Below are positions 1 through 8,406 of a DNA stretch of 24,302 nucleotides, piece after piece. The DNA is from Angelobacter sp036557225 (GTDB lineage Bacteria; Acidobacteriota; Terriglobia; Terriglobales; Acidobacteriaceae), in the NCBI GenBank assembly GCA_036557225.1, contig DATBHX010000023.1, positions 1 to 24,302 of the forward strand, written 5' to 3'. The notes under the pieces were generated by a model. The model saw nothing but the letters and a program-made list of their open reading frames with translations, searched no databases and was not told the DNA's origin. Position numbers and translations under genes: made by a program. Within the stretch, counting starts at the first letter, position 1, and each line of letters starts with the position of its first letter.

Positions 1-1629
<1,629 letters not shown>

Positions 1630-1694
1630 GACTAACTGCCTCCTGGCTTTATAAGTGCTTTTAAATCAATTATCTAAAATATGTAAGCTGGATT

Positions 1695-1723
1695 ATTATC
1701 TTATGTGAGTCACTTACTGTCAA
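1695..1723 (-). promoter_or_regulatory. Sigma-70-type promoter of dnaK with possible stress-operator element
   Basis: On the minus strand TTGACA (1723-1718) is followed after exactly 17 nt by GATAAT (1700-1695), a near-consensus housekeeping promoter. The leader would be about 58 nt. The spacer contains GTGAGTCAC (1705-1713), a 9-bp palindrome apart from its central base. The 21-bp segment 1704-1724 reads CTTGA..-N7-ACTCA.. on the minus strand, matching 10 of 14 defined positions of the HspR operator HAIR (CTTGAGT-N7-ACTCAAG). No CIRCE element is present. The promoter is well supported; the operator is inference. Confidence 0.75.
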
Positions 1724-1758
1724 GGTATTAGATGGCCTTTGCTGACAGCAGGTTGCAG

Positions 1759-1797
1759 AAAAACGCGGTGGTGGCGCAGTTTGAAAACTGCACCACC
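1759..1797 (-). terminator. Probable intrinsic terminator (minus strand)
   Basis: Bases 1767-1772 pair with 1792-1797 and 1776-1781 pair with 1786-1791, closing a 4-nt loop with a 3-nt bulge on one side. On the minus strand the stem is followed, after GCG, by five T (1763-1759). It lies about 240 nt downstream of the minus-strand H-box membrane protein gene and just before the dnaK promoter, so it could insulate dnaK. The U-tract is short. Confidence 0.55.
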
Positions 1798-1800
1798 AGC

Positions 1801-2034
1801 TGTACCAGCATCTAGCGTCCCGGCACACCGGGGCGCGGGCCTTTTAGGCAGACGTTCATCGCCAAGCCTGGGTCCCCAGCGCGCGCCGGTGTTGCGCGAG
1901 CTGGGGTAGGAAACGATGAATTTAGAAGCCAAACTCCGCCACTACGGAAAATTCAGACGCATGGCAGAGAACGGATAATTTAGTGCATCAGCGGCAGAGG
2001 CCCGATCTGACCTTCGATCGCTCGCCTAAACGCC
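1801..2034. other. Gene-free structured stretch between dnaK and the H-box protein gene
   Basis: I see no convincing gene here. The stretch holds a hairpin at 1819-1832 (CCCGG/CCGGG, loop CACA) and a strong hairpin at 1874-1906, where CCCCAGC pairs with GCTGGGG and an inner CGCG pairs with CGCG across one mismatch. Together with the terminator-like stem at 1767-1797 these give three consecutive hairpins, which could be a 3' UTR or a small structured RNA. A 70-codon minus-strand frame across it has no credible protein features. Confidence 0.4.
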
Positions 2035-2550
2035 TCAGGCTGCGGGGCCAGCGGTCTTGGCCTGAGGTTGATCTTTTATTTGCGCATCGATGGGGAGTGT
2101 CCCCGCTTCTACTTCGTAGCGTGGCAGCACTTCACGCAACGCCCACTCGATCCGATCGACGGAATCATTGATGAGCTGAAGCTGCATGGCGTCGAGAGAC
2201 GGCCGTTGCTGCGCGCCCCAGAACTTGATGACCTGCAGCGCATTGCGGATGTGGTGGTTCAGCTCGGCAATGGTCTTCATGCGGGCGCGAACCAGTTCGC
2301 GGTTGGCCCGTTCCTCGCGGACCAACTGATAAAACAAGCCGCCGGCGAACAGTCCCGTGATGCCGTTGCTGATGATGAGCATGCCGACACGAGGCAAGCC
2401 CTCTTTGACAATCGTGTTATCGAAGAAAAAACCGATCCCTGCCACCACCAGCGCTACCGCCGCAAAGATCAGCCAACCGCTCCGCAATGAAAGAGGGTCC
2501 CGCGCCCCGCTATTTTTTTTCACAGCACTTTTATTGTAGAACAAAGGCAA
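2035..2550 (-). CDS. Two-helix membrane protein with orphan histidine-kinase H-box (no ATPase domain)
   Basis: A 171-residue protein. After a short basic N-terminus come two hydrophobic segments (about residues 25-43 and 55-75). A charged segment then leads to AELNHHIRNALQVI (95-108), closely resembling the phosphoacceptor box of HisKA_2/HWE-type kinases (E-L-x-H-R-x-x-N-x-L), with H99 at the acceptor position. Only about 70 residues follow, far too few for a HATPase domain, and no N/G boxes are seen. It may be a phosphotransfer or dimerisation partner of another kinase. The listed start is TTG; GTG at codon 10 is possible, and neither has a clear Shine-Dalgarno. A terminator-like hairpin lies about 240 nt downstream. 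The frame is convincing; the role is inference. Confidence 0.75.
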   Translation of the reverse strand: MPLFYNKSAVKKNSGARDPLSLRSGWLIFAAVALVVAGIGFFFDNTIVKEGLPRVGMLIISNGITGLFAGGLFYQLVREERANRELVRARMKTIAELNHHIRNALQVIKFWGAQQRPSLDAMQLQLINDSVDRIEWALREVLPRYEVEAGTLPIDAQIKDQPQAKTAGPAA

Positions 2551-2624
2551 ATTGCTGGTGACGGGACAGAGAATTCTTAACCAATCTTGATTCGTTTACG
2601 AAAGCGCGGTTGTTCCAGCTTGGC

Positions 2625-2660
2625 GCACGATGCCGAAGGATGATTCCCCGGCATTCGTGC
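2625..2660 (-). other. Stem-loop just downstream of glmS
   Basis: GCACGATGCCG (2625-2635) pairs with CGGCATTCGTGC (2649-2660) with a single bulged base, starting 9 nt beyond the glmS stop. No T-run follows on the minus strand, so it is either a poor intrinsic terminator or a 3'-end stabilising hairpin. Confidence 0.4.
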
Positions 2661-2668
2661 TGCGAGAA

Positions 2669-4549
2669 CTATTCCACCGTAACCGACTTGGCCAGATTGC
2701 GTGGTTGGTCCACATCGCATCCGCGGCGCACGGCGATGTGATAGGCGAGCAGCTGCAGCGGCACCACTTCAAGAATCGGCAGCAGCAGCTCCGGCGCGTG
2801 CGGAACGTGGAGCACGTGGTCCACCGATTCCCTGATCTCTTCATCGCCTTCGGTGGCTACGGCAATCACCTTTCCGCCGCGCGCTGTGACTTCTTTCACA
2901 TTCGACATGGTCTTTTCATAGCGCAAGACAGAGTTGGGATCGTTCTTGTCCTGCGTGGCCACCATCACCACAGGCAGGTTTTCATCGATCAGCGCGTTCG
3001 GACCGTGCTTCATCTCGCCTGCGGGATAGCCCTCGGCGTGAATGTAGGAGATCTCCTTCAGCTTGAGAGCGCCTTCCAGAGCGATGGGATAGTGAATACC
3101 GCGGCCGAGGAACAGGAAATCCTGCACCTTGTAATACTGCCTGGCCAGGTCTTCACAGGCACTGTCATGTGAGAGCAGCGTCTCCAGTTTCGCCGGAATC
3201 TTAAGCAGCTCGGTGATGAATTTTTTTGCGTCTTCGGCTGAGGTCGCGCCGCGAATTTCGCCCAGATGCAAAGCCAGCAGGAACAGCGCGGTAAGCTGCG
3301 CCGTAAATGCCTTGGTGGAGGCCACGCCGATCTCCGGGCCGGCGTGCGTATAAATAGTGCCCGCGGCTTCTCGGGCGATCATCGCGCCTACGACGTTGCA
3401 GATGGCCAATGTCTTCGAGCCTTTGGCTTTCGCTTCGCGCTGCGCGGCAATCGTGTCGGCAGTCTCGCCGGATTGGGTGATCAGCAGCGTGATCTCTTTG
3501 CTGGAAGTGATCGGATCGCGATAGCGCCACTCGCTGGCGTAGTCCACATCAACGGGAATACGGGCCAGCCGCTCGATCATGAATTTGCCCGCCAGGGCGG
3601 CATGCCAACTGGTGCCGCAGGCGGCGATGTTGATCTTCTGCGCGTTCCGCAGCTCGGTTTCGGTGATCTCCATCTCCTCCAGAAAGACTTTGCCGGAGTC
3701 GAGCGAGACGCGGCCCAGCGTGGTGTCGCGGACGGCCCGCGGCTGCTCATAGATTTCCTTGAGCATGAAGTGCTTGAAGCCGCCCTTCTCCGCCATGATG
3801 GGGTCCCAGGTCACGTGCTGCACGTCGCGCTTGACCGGCTTGCCGTCAAAGTCCGTGAGCTGAACGCCGGAGGGGGTAATGATGGCCATGTCGCCGTCAT
3901 GCAGGAAGAAGAGGTCGCGGGTATGGTTCAAAAGCGCAGGAACGTCGGAGGCAACAAAGTATTCGTCGTCGCCCAGGCCGATGACTACCGGCGGGCCATT
4001 GCGCGCGGCCACAATCTTGTTCGGCTCCTCTTCAGAAAGCACGCCCAGAGCAAAAACACCGGTGAGTTGCTTCACCGTTTTGCGGACCGCCTCTTCCAGG
4101 CTTGGCTGGTGGCCGTTGGCCTTGGAATAAATGTTCTTCTCGATGAGGTGGGCGATGATCTCGGTATCGGTTTCAGTGACGAATTTGTGCCCTTCTTCAA
4201 TCAGCTTTTTCTTGAGCGAAAGATAGTTCTCGACGATGCCGTTGTGCACCACCACGATTTTGCCGGTGCAGTCACGATGCGGATGGGCGTTCTCTTCGGT
4301 AGGACGGCCGTGTGTCGCCCATCGCGTGTGACCGATGCCGTAGGTGCCTTCGATCGGCTTGAGGCGGATGACCTCTTCCAGATTACGCAGCTTTCCCTCA
4401 GCACGGCGAAGCTGCATAGCGCCGTTGTTGCCGTTACCCGCCACGGCGATGCCGGCGGAGTCATATCCGCGGTATTCGAGCTTTCTCAGCCCTTCAATAA
4501 TGACGGGCACCACGCGCTTCTTGCCGACATAACCAACGATTCCACACAT
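2669..4549 (-). CDS. glmS: Glutamine--fructose-6-phosphate aminotransferase (isomerizing)
   Basis: Cytoplasmic enzyme converting fructose-6-phosphate and glutamine into glucosamine-6-phosphate, the first step towards UDP-GlcNAc for peptidoglycan and lipopolysaccharide. I place the start at the ATG giving MCGIVGYVG, because Cys2 becomes the N-terminal nucleophile after Met removal; an 8-codon upstream extension is therefore rejected. AGGA precedes this ATG by 6 nt. The class II glutaminase domain (about 1-225) shows YRGYDSAGIAV, TRWATHG and HNGIVENY. Two SIS sugar-isomerase domains follow (CGTSWHAAL; TQSGETADT), and the C-terminus is the conserved DQPRNLAKSVTVE. At 626 residues it is slightly longer than the 609 of E. 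coli GlmS. It appears monocistronic. A possible leader hairpin lies upstream; the glmS ribozyme is not evident. Confidence 0.97.
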   Translation of the reverse strand: MCGIVGYVGKKRVVPVIIEGLRKLEYRGYDSAGIAVAGNGNNGAMQLRRAEGKLRNLEEVIRLKPIEGTYGIGHTRWATHGRPTEENAHPHRDCTGKIVVVHNGIVENYLSLKKKLIEEGHKFVTETDTEIIAHLIEKNIYSKANGHQPSLEEAVRKTVKQLTGVFALGVLSEEEPNKIVAARNGPPVVIGLGDDEYFVASDVPALLNHTRDLFFLHDGDMAIITPSGVQLTDFDGKPVKRDVQHVTWDPIMAEKGGFKHFMLKEIYEQPRAVRDTTLGRVSLDSGKVFLEEMEITETELRNAQKINIAACGTSWHAALAGKFMIERLARIPVDVDYASEWRYRDPITSSKEITLLITQSGETADTIAAQREAKAKGSKTLAICNVVGAMIAREAAGTIYTHAGPEIGVASTKAFTAQLTALFLLALHLGEIRGATSAEDAKKFITELLKIPAKLETLLSHDSACEDLARQYYKVQDFLFLGRGIHYPIALEGALKLKEISYIHAEGYPAGEMKHGPNALIDENLPVVMVATQDKNDPNSVLRYEKTMSNVKEVTARGGKVIAVATEGDEEIRESVDHVLHVPHAPELLLPILEVVPLQLLAYHIAVRRGCDVDQPRNLAKSVTVE

Positions 4550-4585
4550 AAAATCCTGTCGCTCCGCTCCCAAAAACCACTGATC

Positions 4586-4632
4586 TTAGGGTTGTTCTGC
4601 TCCTGAGGCGGGGGGCTTCCCAGTAACCCTAA
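4586..4632 (-). promoter_or_regulatory. Perfect inverted repeat in the glmS upstream/leader region
   Basis: TTAGGGTT (4586-4593) and AACCCTAA (4625-4632) are exact inverted copies separated by 31 nt, 37 nt upstream of the glmS start. Inside, on the minus strand, CTGGG can pair with CTCAG, extending a possible hairpin. It could be an operator or a leader structure. Apart from this I see only a weak TAGAAT -10 candidate near 4691-4696 in the 277-bp glmS-purS gap. Confidence 0.35.
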
Positions 4633-4826
4633 CTTGCTGCAACCCAAGGGCCATTCATTTGACTCCCGGGCCGCTTCCCACGATGCGACTATTCTACTTC
4701 GGAAGCCCGATTGCTCCAGTTACCTGAGTGTATTCAACATTTGGATCAAGAGGATGAAAAGATTTGCGCTTCGAGGGGAAAAGTCCGGCTTCAGGCGAGT
4801 AGCCGGTTACGCCGGATCTCGGGAAG

Positions 4827-5072
4827 CTACTCCTCGATTCGATACGTGAATTCTTCGATCACCGGGTTGGTGAGCACCTCTTTGGCGATGCGCTCAACCT
4901 CGGCCCGGGCAGCAGCTTTATCGAGACCGCCGTTGAGGGCAATCTCGAAGAACTTGCCCTGGCGGACGCCCCCGACACCCTTGTAACCCATCTTGTTGAG
5001 TGCGCCGTGAATGGTCTTGCCTTGAGGATCAAGGACGGTGGTCTTGAGCATGACTGTGACAAAGGCCTTCAT
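4827..5072 (-). CDS. purS: Phosphoribosylformylglycinamidine synthase subunit PurS
   Basis: Small subunit of the three-part FGAM synthase (PurS, PurL, PurQ). PurS helps channel ammonia from the PurQ glutaminase to the PurL synthetase in the fourth step of purine synthesis. The 81 residues have the full family layout: KAFVTVMLKTTVLDPQGKTI, then NKMGYKGVGGVRQGKFFEI, and a helix ending near NPVIEEFTYRIEE. Length is normal. Unusually, purL and purQ are not adjacent: the neighbours are glmS downstream and a lipoprotein gene upstream. There is no Shine-Dalgarno before the ATG, and the best promoter puts transcription start within a few nucleotides of it, suggesting a leaderless message. The product is confident. 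Confidence 0.94.
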   Translation of the reverse strand: MKAFVTVMLKTTVLDPQGKTIHGALNKMGYKGVGGVRQGKFFEIALNGGLDKAAARAEVERIAKEVLTNPVIEEFTYRIEE

Positions 5073-5082
5073 GGATAGAGGT

Positions 5083-5112
5083 ATTTTAAGAGCGAATTGG
5101 CAGAAATGGCAA
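5083..5112 (-). promoter_or_regulatory. Candidate purS promoter giving a leaderless mRNA
   Basis: Minus-strand TTGCCA (5112-5107) and TAAAAT (5088-5083), each 5 of 6 to consensus, are separated by 18 nt. The -10 ends only 10 nt before the purS ATG, so the 5' leader would be about 3-5 nt, consistent with the absence of a ribosome-binding site. Confidence 0.5.
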
Positions 5113-5148
5113 AATCGCCGAAATTCTGCGTTTCGAGTTCATGCAGCA

Positions 5149-5178
5149 AAAAGGACCACCTGCTCAAGTGGTCCTTTT
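5149..5178 (-). terminator. Intrinsic terminator downstream of the lipoprotein gene (possibly bidirectional)
   Basis: AAAAGGACCAC (5149-5159) and GTGGTCCTTTT (5168-5178) are perfect inverted copies around an 8-nt loop. A GC-containing 7-bp core is flanked by A and T runs on both sides. It lies 27 nt beyond the minus-strand lipoprotein stop and just upstream of the purS promoter, so it separates the two units. Confidence 0.85.
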
Positions 5179-5205
5179 CCTTTCTGCAGCTCTTGTCGAC
5201 TGCGG

Positions 5206-6057
5206 TTATTGAACGCGGAAGGCGGTTACAAACTCCACGCCATCAGCGTCACTGATACGAAAGATGGTCGGACCTACGGGCTGCTGAACCGTTCCTACAT
5301 CGGCGCTGGCATTGCCCTGCGCGTCGGTGGTTATGTTGGCGAAGGTCGTGCATGGATTTTGCGGCAAAATGCTACAAGCTGCCGTGTTAAACGTATGGTT
5401 CGTCGTTGTCGCAGTCAGCGTGATGTGCGCTGTGGTGCCATTGACTACGGCTGTTCCGCTGCCCGGCGCATGGCCGGTGGTTTGTTGAATGCCGCCGGTG
5501 ACCGTCCCTGCCGGTAGCAGCGCTGATTGAAAAGATTTGCCCGAAGTGCCGGTCTCGGTTTGGCCCAGTTCGGCAGTATTCGTTTGGATCAGCTGGAACA
5601 ACCCGGAGAACGTTCCTTTTTCCGGGAAGGTGAAGTTCACGTTCGCACTGCCGTTGGCATCGGTGGTGAATGAGGTCATGTTGGAGCAGCCGTTAAAAGC
5701 CTGCGGATAAGGGCAGAACTGAAGAATGAGCGTGGTGTTGTTCACTCCCGGACTGCTGATCGTTAAATTACCGGCGCCGTTATTGGCAGTGGTGTCCACA
5801 GTGATGGGCCCCATCGGCGACGGACTGCGCCCCTCTATCAGGAACATGATGGAGAGGAATGAATCGGCGGTTGCCGACGGTGTAGGAGTCGGCGTCGGAC
5901 TTGGATTTGGCGTCGGACTCGGGCTTGGGTTCGGCGTTGGACTTGGAACCGGAGTAGGTGTTGGCGTTGGACCGGGCGTATTGCTGGAAACTGTGCCGCA
6001 GCCGGAAAAGATGAAAATGAAAATTCCAGAGAATAAGACGAGAATCACCCTGCGCAA
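5206..6057 (-). CDS. Putative lipoprotein with Pro/Thr-rich linker and duplicated Cys-pair module
   Basis: A 283-residue exported protein of unknown function. The N-terminus is a lipoprotein signal: MRR, a hydrophobic run, then the lipobox FSGC with C20 as the lipidated residue. Residues about 27-60 are a low-complexity TP/SP/NP repeat, typical of an extended surface linker. The rest is Thr/Asn/Gly-rich and probably beta-sheet. Two segments resemble each other: C115-x8-C124 followed by TTDANGSA, and C228-x7-C236 followed by TTDAQGNA, suggesting an internal duplication. The start is TTG, chosen because GGGAGG lies 6 nt upstream. A strong terminator follows the gene. I do not recognise a named family. 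Confidence 0.8.
   Translation of the reverse strand: MRRVILVLFSGIFIFIFSGCGTVSSNTPGPTPTPTPVPSPTPNPSPSPTPNPSPTPTPTPSATADSFLSIMFLIEGRSPSPMGPITVDTTANNGAGNLTISSPGVNNTTLILQFCPYPQAFNGCSNMTSFTTDANGSANVNFTFPEKGTFSGLFQLIQTNTAELGQTETGTSGKSFQSALLPAGTVTGGIQQTTGHAPGSGTAVVNGTTAHITLTATTTNHTFNTAACSILPQNPCTTFANITTDAQGNASADVGTVQQPVGPTIFRISDADGVEFVTAFRVQ
5878..5979 (-). repeat. Degenerate short tandem repeat encoding the Pro/Thr linker
   Basis: Units built on GGCGTCGGACTTGGATTT-like 18-mers and shorter 6-mers repeat across the stretch (plus-strand reading). They encode alternating Pro with Thr, Ser or Asn in the lipoprotein. The region is likely to vary in length between strains. Confidence 0.8.
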
Positions 6058-6220
6058 GAAAAGCCTCCCGAAAGCTGGAATGGCGTACTAAAAGAGGGGA
6101 ACGTCTTACTCACTAGGAGAGCGGCTGCTGAAGGAGGGTTGCCTGAATTGAAGAATCAAGATCGCTTCGCGATGGAACATTTTTCGTCGCAGGAAGAATA
6201 TTTTGAGTACCGGCATGCTT

Positions 6221-6247
6221 TATAATCCGCGCGAAACAAAAGGGAGA
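6221..6247 (+). promoter_or_regulatory. Consensus -10 box and ribosome-binding site of the M20-like gene
   Basis: TATAAT (6221-6226) is a perfect -10, but no good -35 is seen 16-18 nt upstream. AGGGAGA (6241-6247) precedes the ATG by 5 nt and fixes the start. The leader would be about 20 nt. Confidence 0.55.
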
Positions 6248-6252
6248 CTGCC

Positions 6253-7878
6253 ATGCCAAACACATCGGACGTTGCCAAACGGAAGCCGGAGGATGTTAAC
6301 GAACGCAAAGGCGTTGATCGCCGCAATTTTCTAGTGGGCACAGCAGCTACCGCGGCAACGCTGGCCATGCCGCGCTGGGCTCGCGCCGGAGAAAGCGCAG
6401 CTACGAGTTTGGGATCGGCTGGCGCAGGACCAGCAGCGTTCGCCGGCCTCGAAGACGACCTGGCCGCGATTCGGGCCGAGATCGCCAAGCGCCATAACGA
6501 GAGCGTGCTGCGCATGCAGACATGGATCAAGCAGCCGTCGATTGCGGCGGAAAATCGCGGCGTGAATGAAGGCTGCGAGCTGACCATGCAGATGCTGCGC
6601 GAAGCCGGCTTTCAGCAGGTGACGAAGATGCCCACGGATGGCCAGCCGGGGATCTTCGCCACACTGGATGCAGGCGCTCCCAAAACCCTTGGTCTCTACT
6701 TCATGTATGACGTGAAACAGGTAGACCCGAGCGAGTGGTCGTCACCGCCGTGGGAGGCGCGGCTGGTAGACAAGCCGGGCTTCGGCAAAGTTGTTGTTGG
6801 CCGCGGCGCCGTGAATCAGAAAGGCCCGGAGGCGGCGTTTATCGCGGCGATGCACGCCATCCGTGGCGCGGGACGCAAACTGCCGTTGAACTTTGTTCTG
6901 GTGGCGGAGGGCGAGGAAGAGATCGGCTCGCCGCACTTTCCGCAAGTCGTACGCCGGCCGGAGGTGCTGGCGGCGCTGAAGAAGACGATGGGCATCTTCA
7001 TGCCCTTTGCTTCGCAAGACCCGGACGGACAGGTTACGGCGTTTCTCGGCGCCAAGGGCGTGGTTGAGCTGGAACTGGTTTCAAGCGGAGAGAAATGGGG
7101 ACGCGGCCCCAGGGCCGATATCCATTCGAGCAACAAAGCGCGGCTGGATTCGCCGGCGTGGCACCTGGTGCAGGCGTTGCATACGCTGGTGTCGGCGGAC
7201 GGCAATGATCCGGCGATTGCCGGCTTTGCCGACAAGGCACGGCCGATCTCAGCACAGGAGAAAGCGCTGATCGCGGAAGCGGCGCGGCGGCTCGACGAAA
7301 AAGCGCTGATGAAGCAGATGGGCGTCGAGCACTGGGTGCATGACGTGAGCTTCCAGGAGTCGCTGGAGCTGCTGGTCTCGCGGCCGACGGTCAACATTGA
7401 AGGCCTGGTAGGCGGCTATACGGGCCAGGGCGGAAAGACCATTCTTCCCCACCGTGCCGTGGCCAAGCTCGATCTGCGCCTGGTGCCGGACATGACCGCT
7501 GCAGAAGCGCTGGCCGCGCTCAAAGCGCATCTCGCCAAAAACGGCTTTGGCGATATTGAGGTCAACATGACCGGCGGCTACGATCCCACGACCACTCCGG
7601 CAGACGCGGCGCTGGTCCGCGCCGAGCACGCGGTCTACAAGCGCGCGGGAATTGATCCCATTGTGATGCCGCGGCTGGCCGGTTCATGGCCCGGCTATGT
7701 ATTTACCGGCGAACCGCTGAAGCTCCCTGCCGGACACTTCGGGTTGGGCCACGGCAGCGGCGCCCACGCACCGAACGAATACTATGTGATCGAATCAAGC
7801 AATCCGAAGGTGCAGGGGATCGACGGCGCGGTAATGTCGTACGTGGAGTACCTGTATGAGGTAGCGCGGACGGCGTAA
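6253..7878 (+). CDS. Tat-exported M20-family hydrolase homologue with altered metal-site residues
   Basis: A 541-residue M20/M25/M40 metallopeptidase-fold protein, probably periplasmic. The Tat signal is DRRNFLVG (R23-R24) followed by a hydrophobic Ala-rich stretch ending near ARAGE. The core follows the dipeptidase-like order: YFMYDVKQVDPSEW (149-162), VGRGAVNQKGP (182-192), VAEGEEEIGSP (217-227), a dimerisation-domain HSS segment (291-293), and GSGAHAPNEYY (501-511). Family members normally have H-x-D in the first block and D-x-K-G in the second. Here the His is M151 and the Asp is N188, while D153, the EGEEE glutamates and H505 remain. It may bind metal differently, have another activity, or be inactive. 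AGGGAGA precedes the ATG. A small secreted-protein gene follows after 64 nt. Confidence 0.88.
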   Translation: MPNTSDVAKRKPEDVNERKGVDRRNFLVGTAATAATLAMPRWARAGESAATSLGSAGAGPAAFAGLEDDLAAIRAEIAKRHNESVLRMQTWIKQPSIAAENRGVNEGCELTMQMLREAGFQQVTKMPTDGQPGIFATLDAGAPKTLGLYFMYDVKQVDPSEWSSPPWEARLVDKPGFGKVVVGRGAVNQKGPEAAFIAAMHAIRGAGRKLPLNFVLVAEGEEEIGSPHFPQVVRRPEVLAALKKTMGIFMPFASQDPDGQVTAFLGAKGVVELELVSSGEKWGRGPRADIHSSNKARLDSPAWHLVQALHTLVSADGNDPAIAGFADKARPISAQEKALIAEAARRLDEKALMKQMGVEHWVHDVSFQESLELLVSRPTVNIEGLVGGYTGQGGKTILPHRAVAKLDLRLVPDMTAAEALAALKAHLAKNGFGDIEVNMTGGYDPTTTPADAALVRAEHAVYKRAGIDPIVMPRLAGSWPGYVFTGEPLKLPAGHFGLGHGSGAHAPNEYYVIESSNPKVQGIDGAVMSYVEYLYEVARTA

Positions 7879-7942
7879 TGGCTCCTCGCCGCAAAGGCGC
7901 TCACGTCATGGCGGCAGACGGGTCGAACGGCAAGGAGCGTGT

Positions 7943-8356
7943 ATGAATCGCAAAGCGTGTCTGGCACTCGTGATCGCAGCGTCTGCTTTCGCGGCGGCGC
8001 AGACTCCGGCGGGAAAGACCACGCAGGACGACAGCACTCTCTTAGTGGGTGACTGGCGCGGCGATTCGATTTGCGCCGTCCGGCCCAGCGCATGCCACGA
8101 CGAAAAAGCGTTGTATCGCGTAACAAAAGCCGGGGACAGCGTGAATCGCTACAGCATCGAGGGCAACAAGATCGTGGACGGCAAGCCGGAATACATGGGA
8201 ACCCTCCAGTGCACGTATGAGCCGGATCAGCGCACTCTTACATGCTCGACACCGAAGCTGGTGTTGCACCTGTCAACAGACGGCAAGGGCCTGAAGGGTA
8301 CCATGCATTATCCTGACGGCTCAGTGGCACGCAACATCGCGCTTCGCCATGATTGA
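7943..8356 (+). CDS. Small secreted protein of unknown function
   Basis: A 137-residue protein with a clear Sec signal peptide (MNRKACLALVIAASAFAAA, cleavage probably before or after Q20). The mature part is polar and probably beta-rich, with four cysteines (C44, C51, C90, C101) that could form two disulfides. LVGDWRGDSIC at its start resembles the opening strand of small lipocalin-like or META-like barrels, but I cannot name a family. AAGGAG lies 5 nt before the ATG. It sits 64 nt after the M20-like gene on the same strand and is probably co-transcribed with it. Confidence 0.75.
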   Translation: MNRKACLALVIAASAFAAAQTPAGKTTQDDSTLLVGDWRGDSICAVRPSACHDEKALYRVTKAGDSVNRYSIEGNKIVDGKPEYMGTLQCTYEPDQRTLTCSTPKLVLHLSTDGKGLKGTMHYPDGSVARNIALRHD

Positions 8357-8370
8357 CGCGGGTCGTGCGA

Positions 8371-8384
8371 TCAGGCGCGCCTGA
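8371..8384. repeat. Perfect 14-bp palindrome between convergent genes
   Basis: TCAGGCGCGCCTGA reads the same on both strands and lies in the 50-bp gap between two convergent stop codons. It could form a small hairpin on either transcript, but there is no T-run, so a terminator role is only possible. Confidence 0.5.
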
Positions 8385-8406
8385 ACCAGCCGGGCCCGTC
8401 ACTAGG

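Noticed and set aside
1630..1740. CIRCE element upstream of dnaK
   Set aside because: No TTAGCACTC-N9-GAGTGCTAA match is present.
1720..1932. 70-codon minus-strand frame upstream of dnaK
   Set aside because: It runs through the hairpin cluster and the dnaK -35 region and has no domain or ribosome-binding site.
4550..4573. N-terminal extension of GlmS (8 residues)
   Set aside because: GlmS needs Cys as its N-terminal residue after Met removal, so the start must be the ATG of MCGIVGYVG.
3266..4606. Long open frame opposite glmS (446 codons)
   Set aside because: Antisense shadow in high-GC coding sequence; composition is Gly/Val/Asp/Arg-rich with no recognisable domain.
4550..4826. glmS ribozyme upstream of glmS
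   Set aside because: I find no recognisable ribozyme core; the only structure seen is a simple inverted repeat.
5878..5979. Possible CRISPR or minisatellite array
   Set aside because: The repeats are short, degenerate, in frame and encode a Pro/Thr linker; there are no unique spacers.
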